Shown here piece by piece: positions 1-5,660 of a DNA stretch of 64,000 nt (position 1 is the stretch's first letter; every line of letters starts with the position of its first letter). The translations under genes and the position numbers were made by a program. A model generated the notes under the pieces. That model made no database searches and was not told the DNA's origin. It worked only from the letters and a program-made list of their open reading frames with translations. Source of the stretch: DASYXW01 sp035934405. GTDB lineage: Bacteria; Acidobacteriota; Terriglobia; UBA7540. The stretch spans positions 1 to 64,000 of the forward strand of contig DASYXW010000072.1 of the NCBI GenBank assembly GCA_035934405.1, written 5' to 3'.

Positions 1-2
1 TT

Positions 3-239
3 GACGGCATCCACCTGGGCGACAAGTTCACCGTCCGCCTGCCCTCGGGGGCCGAGCGCGAAGGGACGGTGTTCTATCGCGGCGCCGACGCCGACTACGC
101 CACGCAGCGCGACGTGAGCCGTACCAAGCGCGACATCAAGACGTTTGAGATTCGCCTGCGCTGCGACAACAAGGATCGGGCGCTCAATCCGGGGATGACG
201 GCGTATGTGACCATTCCTATTGAGTCATCGGGTCATTGA
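3..239 (+). CDS. HlyD-family efflux adaptor subunit, C-terminal fragment
   Basis: Only the last 78 codons are in the window; the frame is open from base 3 to a TGA at 237-239. The fragment reads as the distal beta-barrel and membrane-proximal end of a periplasmic adaptor (membrane fusion) protein: a segment with GDKFTVRLPSG, a VFYRGADADYATQRDVSRTKRDI-type strand pair, then a closing LNPGMTAYVTIPI, the usual HlyD/RND adaptor ending. It is followed by an ABC-2 exporter on the same strand, so an ABC efflux pump with this adaptor is likely. The last four codons (Ser-Ser-Gly-His) and the stop lie inside an 8-bp repeat array, so the original C-terminus may have been altered by it. Family assignment is good; the substrate is unknown. 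Confidence 0.8.
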   Translation, partial: DGIHLGDKFTVRLPSGAEREGTVFYRGADADYATQRDVSRTKRDIKTFEIRLRCDNKDRALNPGMTAYVTIPIESSGH

Positions 240-670
240 GCCATTGAGTCAATGGCGATGGAACTAGTGAGCAAGAGCAAGCCGGAAGAGATGCGGGATC
301 GGACCAAGCGGTTTGCACTGCGCGTGATTCGATTATTCCGTGCCCTGCCACGAACCGAAGAGGCCCGCATCTTAGGCAAGCAAGTTCTGCGCTCGGGAAC
401 GTCGGTTGCGGCGAACTACCGGGCCCTGTGCCGGGCCCGCTCCAGGGCCGAGTTCATCGCCAAGCTAGGTATCGTGGTTGAAGAAACAGATGAGACCGTT
501 TTCTGGCTAGAGCTGCTTGTCGAGGCCGCGATCTTGTCACCGCTGCGGTTGCAAAGTTTGCTGAAGGAGGCCAATGAATTGCTCGCAATCTTCGGGGCTT
601 CCCAGCGCACGGCAAAGGTTCGCTAACTCTTCAATGGCTCAATGACCCAATCGCTCAATGACTCAATTCG
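218..670. mobile_element. Candidate IVS-like cassette: four-helix-bundle gene between inverted 8-bp-repeat arrays
   Basis: An 18-bp sequence at 230-247 (GGGTCATTGAGCCATTGA) recurs as its exact reverse complement at 631-648. Both are part of longer degenerate arrays with an 8-bp period (TTGAGTCA/TTGAGCCA type). The left array contains the stop of the adaptor gene and the right array runs up to the start of the ABC ATPase gene. The only content is the small four-helix-bundle gene. Intervening sequences of 23S rRNA share this plan (terminal complementary ends around an S23-family ORF), but here the element sits between cistrons. Mobility is inferred from architecture and from a second cassette at 54183-54662; no target duplication was identified. 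Confidence 0.55.
252..626 (+). CDS. Four-helix-bundle protein (TIGR02436 / 23S rRNA IVS-encoded family)
   Basis: 124 residues, the usual length for this family. Diagnostic stretches are FALRVIRLFRALP in helix 1, VLRSGTSVAANYRA with following R-rich CRARSRAEFIAKL, and EETDETVFWLELL. The family forms small helical bundles that pentamerise; members are encoded in rRNA intervening sequences and, as Avd, in diversity-generating retroelements, and they bind nucleic acid. No reverse transcriptase is present here. In-frame ATGs at 252 and 258 fall at the edge of the flanking repeat array and a third lies at 291; none has a clear ribosome-binding site, so the exact start is uncertain. Encoded between the adaptor and ATPase genes of an export operon, co-directional with them. 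Confidence 0.85.
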   Translation: MAMELVSKSKPEEMRDRTKRFALRVIRLFRALPRTEEARILGKQVLRSGTSVAANYRALCRARSRAEFIAKLGIVVEETDETVFWLELLVEAAILSPLRLQSLLKEANELLAIFGASQRTAKVR

Positions 671-678
671 TGAGGCTT

Positions 679-1665
679 ATGGACGCCATTGAAGTCGAAA
701 ACATCACCAAGCGCTTCGGCGAGTTCACCGCCGTGGACGCCATCAGTTTTAGCGTGGCGCACGGGGAGATCTTCGGGCTGCTCGGCCCCAACGGCGCCGG
801 CAAGTCAACCCTGATTCGCATGTTGACCACTCTCATCGAGCCCACGTCCGGCACGGCGCGCATCAACGGCTTTGACATCACGGAATCTCCGGACGATGTG
901 CGCAAGTCCATCGGCGTGATTCCGCAGGCGATGACGTCCGACCTCGACCTGGCCTGCGAAGAAAATCTGCTGATCTTCGCCAAGCTTTACGGCGTGCCGC
1001 GCGACCGGCGGAAGCGCGTGGTGCACGACCTGCTGGAAGCGGTCGAGCTCGGGCCTTGGGCGAAGAATACCGTCAAACAGCTTTCGGGGGGCATGCGGCG
1101 GCGGCTCGAAATCGCGCGCGGCCTGGTGCATCAGCCGAAGATTTTCTTTCTTGACGAACCCACTACCGGGCTTGATCCCGTCTCGCGCGTGGCGGTGTGG
1201 GAAATGCTGGCGAAGCTCAAGCAGGAGCGCGACCTCACGATCCTTCTCACCACGCACTACATGGACGAAGCCGACAAGCTGTGCGACCGCATCGCGATCG
1301 TGGATCACGGCCACCTAGTGGCCCTCGATTCGCCGCTGAAGCTCAAGGCGTCGATTCCAGGCGAAAACGTGCTGGAAGTGAGCTTCTCGTCCGTGCCCGA
1401 CGGGTGGCTGGAAACGCTCAAGGCGCTGGCGGAGGTCGAGAGGGTAACGGCGCACGACCACGCCTTTCGCATCAACTCGCGCAACGGTCCGCGGACGACG
1501 GTGGAGCTGGTGGAAGCCGCGCGCCGGGCGGCCGTGACCGTGACGGCGCTTTCGGTGCAATCCACCACCCTCGATGATGTCTTCATGCACTTTACCGGAC
1601 GCCAGCTCCGGGACGAGTTGCAGGCTGCCGCGCCGTCAGAATCGCCTTTCATGTTACGGAGGTGA
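679..1665 (+). CDS. ABC transporter ATP-binding protein (DrrA/CcmA-like)
   Basis: Cytoplasmic ATPase of an ABC-2 exporter. Starting at ATG 679 (MDAIEVENITKRF) the Walker A GPNGAGKST lies near residues 36-44, followed by signature LSGGMRRRLEIARG, Walker B FFLDEPTTGLDP and an H-loop in LLTTHYMDEADKL. The last ~80 residues form the small alpha/beta domain typical of the DrrA subgroup. An in-frame ATG at 658 lies inside the flanking 8-bp repeat array, which is why the internal start is preferred. The permease gene follows after 56 bp. Probably pumps a hydrophobic compound outward together with the upstream adaptor; the substrate cannot be told from sequence. Confidence 0.92.
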   Translation: MDAIEVENITKRFGEFTAVDAISFSVAHGEIFGLLGPNGAGKSTLIRMLTTLIEPTSGTARINGFDITESPDDVRKSIGVIPQAMTSDLDLACEENLLIFAKLYGVPRDRRKRVVHDLLEAVELGPWAKNTVKQLSGGMRRRLEIARGLVHQPKIFFLDEPTTGLDPVSRVAVWEMLAKLKQERDLTILLTTHYMDEADKLCDRIAIVDHGHLVALDSPLKLKASIPGENVLEVSFSSVPDGWLETLKALAEVERVTAHDHAFRINSRNGPRTTVELVEAARRAAVTVTALSVQSTTLDDVFMHFTGRQLRDELQAAAPSESPFMLRR

Positions 1666-1721
1666 TCTAGAGGGCCCAGGAGCTAGGGGTCGGGGCTCTG
1701 TGGCGAGGGAGGGACTCGAAA

Positions 1722-2858
1722 ATGAATCGCATCTGGGCCCTGATCGAACGCGACCTCCGCCGGTTCCGGCGCAGCCCGGCGCTGATCGTCGTCTCCATGG
1801 TTTTTCCCATCGTTCAGCTCGTCGTGCTGGGCTACGCTTTCGGCGGCAAACTGCGGCATTTGAAAATCGGCGTGGTGGATCAGGACCACGGTGTTCCGGC
1901 GCTGAAGCTGCGCGAGATGCTGGGCGCGGTGGCGGTGAACGCCGAGACCTTCGAAACCGTGAATTACAGCGATTCCGGCCAGGCGCTCGCCGACCTGCGC
2001 GAGGGGCGGCTGAACGGCGTCCTCAGCATTCCGCCGTTGTTTTCGCGTAATGCGCTGGAACAGACGGCGCCCAACGTGGCGCTGATTGAAGACAACACGG
2101 ACCAGTTCGTGGCCTCCACGCTTGAAGGCACGTTCGCGGGTCTGGTGAGCGCTTACAACGCCAACAATCCGGGTTTGCTGCCCAACCACGGCCTCGCGCC
2201 CCGCGTCGCTCCCCAGGCCACGCTCGACGTGGTCGAGGTCTATCCCTACGTGCCGTACATCCAGTACCTGCTGCCCGGCTCCATCACGCTCTCGATCTTC
2301 GTGATGGTGATGATCGGAGGGGGCATCATCTATATTGACGACAAGGCGCGCGGCCTCCACGAAGGTTATCTGGTAACGCCGATCAGCAAGTTCGAGCTCA
2401 TCATGGGCTTCAATTTGTCAGGGACGATCAAGGCCATCCTCGCCGGCCTGGTGCTGATGACGGTGGGTTCGGTGATCGCCGGCATCCCGGACCCGTTCGC
2501 GCCGCTGCGCCTGGCGCGCCTGCTGGTGATGATTGTGGCCACGGCGCTGGCGCTGGTCAGCATGATGTTTCTCTTCATGGTTCGGGTGAATGACCCGCTC
2601 ATCCCGCGCGCCACTTTCGGAGTGCTCAACACGTTGCTCTTTTTCCCGAGCGGCGCCGTTTATCCCACCAGCGCCTTTCCGGCCTGGATGCGCGCCATCT
2701 CGACCGTCGATCCGTTCACTTACGCTGTCCACGCCTTCAAGAGCCTGTTGCTCAAGAATACCGGCATGGCGGCAGTCGCGGGCGACCTGGCGTACCTGCT
2801 GGTGTTTGCCGTCATCATGATGGCCGCGGCCACGGCGCTGTTCCGGCGAACTCTGTAA
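1722..2858 (+). CDS. ABC-2 type transporter permease
   Basis: 378-residue inner-membrane permease. A first membrane helix near residues 21-42 (LIVVSMVFPIVQLVVLGYAF) is followed by a periplasmic domain of about 150 residues and then a block of five hydrophobic helices between residues 190 and 375, including the ABC-2 core around LEGYLVTPISK-like HEGYLVTPISK. This is the YhhJ/ABC2_membrane_3 layout seen with adaptor-dependent exporters. Purine-rich GAGGGA sits 11-16 bases before the ATG. Pairs with the ATPase immediately upstream. Confidence 0.92.
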   Translation: MNRIWALIERDLRRFRRSPALIVVSMVFPIVQLVVLGYAFGGKLRHLKIGVVDQDHGVPALKLREMLGAVAVNAETFETVNYSDSGQALADLREGRLNGVLSIPPLFSRNALEQTAPNVALIEDNTDQFVASTLEGTFAGLVSAYNANNPGLLPNHGLAPRVAPQATLDVVEVYPYVPYIQYLLPGSITLSIFVMVMIGGGIIYIDDKARGLHEGYLVTPISKFELIMGFNLSGTIKAILAGLVLMTVGSVIAGIPDPFAPLRLARLLVMIVATALALVSMMFLFMVRVNDPLIPRATFGVLNTLLFFPSGAVYPTSAFPAWMRAISTVDPFTYAVHAFKSLLLKNTGMAAVAGDLAYLLVFAVIMMAAATALFRRTL

Positions 2859-2901
2859 CTGAGTGATCGGGTGATCGAGTCGTGGTTGAGGGATCCAGAT
2901 G

Positions 2902-2907
2902 TATAAT
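2902..2907 (+). promoter_or_regulatory. TATAAT -10 box before the tandem kinase operon
   Basis: A perfect TATAAT lies 11 bases before the ATG at 2919. No convincing -35 hexamer is found 16-18 bases upstream, and no Shine-Dalgarno sequence fits between it and the start, so a very short leader is implied. It lies just after a short 8-bp-type repeat (2861-2880) following the permease stop. Confidence 0.5.
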
Positions 2908-2918
2908 GCCTGCACGTC

Positions 2919-5660
2919 ATGATGCTTCAAGAGGGAACGCGACTCGGGCCGTACGAAATCCTCGCGCCGCTGGGCGTGGGCGGCATGGGAGAAGTGTATC
3001 GCGCGCGGGACACCAAGCTCAGCCGGGATGTGGCGCTCAAGGTTTTGCCCGAGGCGCTGGCCAATGACCGCGACCGCATGGCGCGCTTCGAGCGCGAAGC
3101 GCAGGTGCTGGCGTCGCTCAATCATCCGAACATCGCGGCGATTCATGGTCTGGAAGAATCCAGCGGCGTGCGGGCGCTGGTGATGGAGTTGGTTGAAGGC
3201 CCGACGCTGGCAGAGCGGCTCGTAGCGCCGGGCTTTAGCCCGGCACGCGTCGACCGTAGCCCAACGGGTGCCGATCTGAAGGTCGGAGCTACAGCGGCGA
3301 AACGAGCGCCGCTACAACCCGAAGAAGCACTGCCCATCGCCAGGCAAATCGCTGAGGCGTTGGAATACGCCCACGAGCGCGGCATCATCCATCGCGACTT
3401 GAAACCGGCGAACATCAAGATCACGCCCGAAGGCGCGGTCAAGGTTCTCGACTTCGGCCTGGCCAAGGCGCTCAACCCCCAGGATTCCACCACCAATCTT
3501 AACCAGGCCAATTCGCCGACGCTGAGCGTTGCGGCGACTCAGGCGGGAGTGATTCTGGGGACGGCGGCTTACATGAGCCCGGAGCAGGCCAAAGGAAAAT
3601 CAGTAGATCGCCGGGCAGACATCTGGGCGTTTGGCTGCGTTGCGTACGAGATGTTCGCGGGGCGGCAAGCGTTCGGGGGCGAAACGGTTTCCGACGTTCT
3701 GGCGGCGGTCATAACGAAAGATCCGGACTGGAATGCGCTGCCCGCGGCGACACCTCCAGCAATCGAGCGGCTGCTGCGCCGGTGCATGACGAAGGATGCG
3801 CGGGAGCGGCTCCAGGCGATCGGCGAGGCGCGGATTGCCATTCAGCGAATCGAGAAGGGCGAAACGGAACCGGCGAGCGGTTCGGCAGCGGCGTTGGCCT
3901 CACCGGTACCGGTGTGGCGGCGCGTGGCGCCGTGGATTGTCGCCGCGATACTCATCGGCCTTGCGGGGCTTGCCGGTTGGCGATTCGGTATTCGGAGCGC
4001 GCCCTCGTTTCCAGCCTGGTCCGGGGATCTTTTGCCCGGCCCGACGATCGCTATGGATCCGTTGGTCCCTCCGGACGGACGCCTGATCGCCTTTCGGGCC
4101 ATTGTGGACAACCTCACGCAGGTTGCGGTCATGGATCCCAGCTCGGGCAACTGGACGGTTTTGACTCACGACCGGACACAGGGCTTGACTCAATCTCTCT
4201 CCTGGTCGTGGGACGGATCCAAAATCTACTATGACCGATTCAATCCGCTGCCGGCCGGGGTCTATTCCGTTCCCGCTCTTGGAGGGGAGCCGAGGCTGGT
4301 GCTTGCCGACGCGGCGTATCCCGCATCCCTTCCGGATGGCAGCCTGCTGCTTGTCCGTCTTGCTCCTGACGGCAGATCTCGAATTTACCATTATTGGCCG
4401 GACAGCGGGCGCCTGCAGGCTCTGGACACCTACCTGAGTTCCCTAACAGGCCCCTCAATCCAAGTGTTTCCGGGCGGCAAGGAGGCGGTTTTTTGGGGTA
4501 GCGTCGAGGACGGAGGTGCGAGCAATTCGCCGCAGCTTTGTGTCCTGGATATCGCCACCGGAAAGGCCCACCGCCGCCTGGTGCAGGAGGTACCGCCCGG
4601 CAAGTTGTCTCCGACATTCGGGCTGGCTGTAGCGCCCGATGGCCGCTCGCTCCTGGTTGTCCTTCGTTCCGGCGACCTGTACCAAGTCGTCTCAGTTCCG
4701 CGCTTGGGCAAAGGCCCCGTGCGGACCTTGCTAACCCTGACCTCGAGGGTCACTTCTCTGAATGCCGCATCCGACGGAAGCCTTTATCTGGACCAAGTGG
4801 ATCGTCCCGCGCAGATTTTGCGATTCGCCGAATCTGGGGGTACGCCGGAAGTGCTGGCTGGTGGAGGAACTTTCCCCTCCCAAGTCTTCGGCTCGATTGC
4901 GCCGCCCGTTGAGTCGTCCGATGACCGGGTTCTACTCCCGGTATATATTTCGGGTCGGTATCGGCTGCTTCTGGGAAAACCTGGAGGAAACTTTGTTTCC
5001 CTTCTCGAATCCGATGAGGAATCGGCGCCTCCCCTGGCTCAAGTCGGGAACGATGAAGTGGCGTTTATGGTGGGCAGCCCTCCCTCGCAATCTCTCGCTA
5101 TCGCCTCGCTGAAAGACGGGAGCATCCTCCATCGGTTCGAATCGATCCATGCGAACGATGTCCGGGATGTGGCCGGGTCTCCCGATGGGAAGACTCTCTA
5201 TTATGTTTCCGGCGGAAATGTCTGGTCGATTCCCACCGATGGAGGAACGCCTCGGAAGGTCTCGGCCGGAGTCGGCGTGGCGGTGGACCCCAACGGAAAG
5301 GACCTGGTGGTCGAACGCGTCGGGCTGGAGGACATAACTCTCGAACGGGTGCCGCTTTCCGGCGGCCCCGAGCAGCCCATTCCAGTCAAGGGAGGTCCTC
5401 CGCTCAGTCCGCTTCTTTTGGGCCCGAACGCCATCAATCTTCAGGGTCGGCTTCTTGTCAGTGTCCAACCCACTGATTCGTGGTTCTTTCGAGCGGCCAT
5501 CATTGACCTCGCCACGGGAAAGATGACGCAGATCCCCCTCAATTACGATGGGGACATCGATTATCTCGGCTGGACCAGGAATGGCCGTATCATGGCCACG
5601 ACCCTGCCCATCACATCTCACATCTGGCGCTTCCGGCCAGTGGCAAGCGGAAAGCCATGA
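2919..5660 (+). CDS. Membrane Ser/Thr protein kinase with C-terminal TolB/WD40-like propeller (first of pair)
   Basis: 913 residues. The cytoplasmic Hanks-type kinase domain has the glycine loop GVGGMGEVY (19-27), catalytic Lys41 in VALKVLPE, HRD at 158-160, DFG at 178-180 and YMSPEQAKG. All key residues are intact, so an active kinase is expected. One membrane helix spans about 337-357, and ~550 residues of beta-propeller-type repeats (DGRLIAF, DGSLLL, DGKTLYYV motifs) should lie in the periplasm. Residues ~102-129, between two kinase-domain helices, come from an in-frame palindromic repeat. The gene overlaps the next kinase by 4 bp (ATGA). Such kinases are expanded in Acidobacteriota; the ligand sensed is unknown. 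Confidence 0.9.
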   Translation: MMLQEGTRLGPYEILAPLGVGGMGEVYRARDTKLSRDVALKVLPEALANDRDRMARFEREAQVLASLNHPNIAAIHGLEESSGVRALVMELVEGPTLAERLVAPGFSPARVDRSPTGADLKVGATAAKRAPLQPEEALPIARQIAEALEYAHERGIIHRDLKPANIKITPEGAVKVLDFGLAKALNPQDSTTNLNQANSPTLSVAATQAGVILGTAAYMSPEQAKGKSVDRRADIWAFGCVAYEMFAGRQAFGGETVSDVLAAVITKDPDWNALPAATPPAIERLLRRCMTKDARERLQAIGEARIAIQRIEKGETEPASGSAAALASPVPVWRRVAPWIVAAILIGLAGLAGWRFGIRSAPSFPAWSGDLLPGPTIAMDPLVPPDGRLIAFRAIVDNLTQVAVMDPSSGNWTVLTHDRTQGLTQSLSWSWDGSKIYYDRFNPLPAGVYSVPALGGEPRLVLADAAYPASLPDGSLLLVRLAPDGRSRIYHYWPDSGRLQALDTYLSSLTGPSIQVFPGGKEAVFWGSVEDGGASNSPQLCVLDIATGKAHRRLVQEVPPGKLSPTFGLAVAPDGRSLLVVLRSGDLYQVVSVPRLGKGPVRTLLTLTSRVTSLNAASDGSLYLDQVDRPAQILRFAESGGTPEVLAGGGTFPSQVFGSIAPPVESSDDRVLLPVYISGRYRLLLGKPGGNFVSLLESDEESAPPLAQVGNDEVAFMVGSPPSQSLAIASLKDGSILHRFESIHANDVRDVAGSPDGKTLYYVSGGNVWSIPTDGGTPRKVSAGVGVAVDPNGKDLVVERVGLEDITLERVPLSGGPEQPIPVKGGPPLSPLLLGPNAINLQGRLLVSVQPTDSWFFRAAIIDLATGKMTQIPLNYDGDIDYLGWTRNGRIMATTLPITSHIWRFRPVASGKP
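3222..3292 (+). repeat. Paired-hairpin element inserted in frame in kinase 1
   Basis: Outer GTAGC at 3222-3226 and GCTAC at 3288-3292 enclose a perfect hairpin GCCGGGCT-TT-AGCCCGGC (3227-3244) and a second, CCGATCTGAAGGTCGG (3271-3286). The segment encodes a Gly/Ala/Pro-rich insert in the kinase domain with PGFSPAR and ADLKVGA peptides. From general knowledge, such peptides are common translations of dispersed acidobacterial palindromic repeats. Confidence 0.7.

Noticed and set aside
252..626. Reading the small four-helix-bundle gene as the Avd protein of a diversity-generating retroelement
   Set aside because: No reverse transcriptase, template/variable repeat pair or target gene is present nearby.
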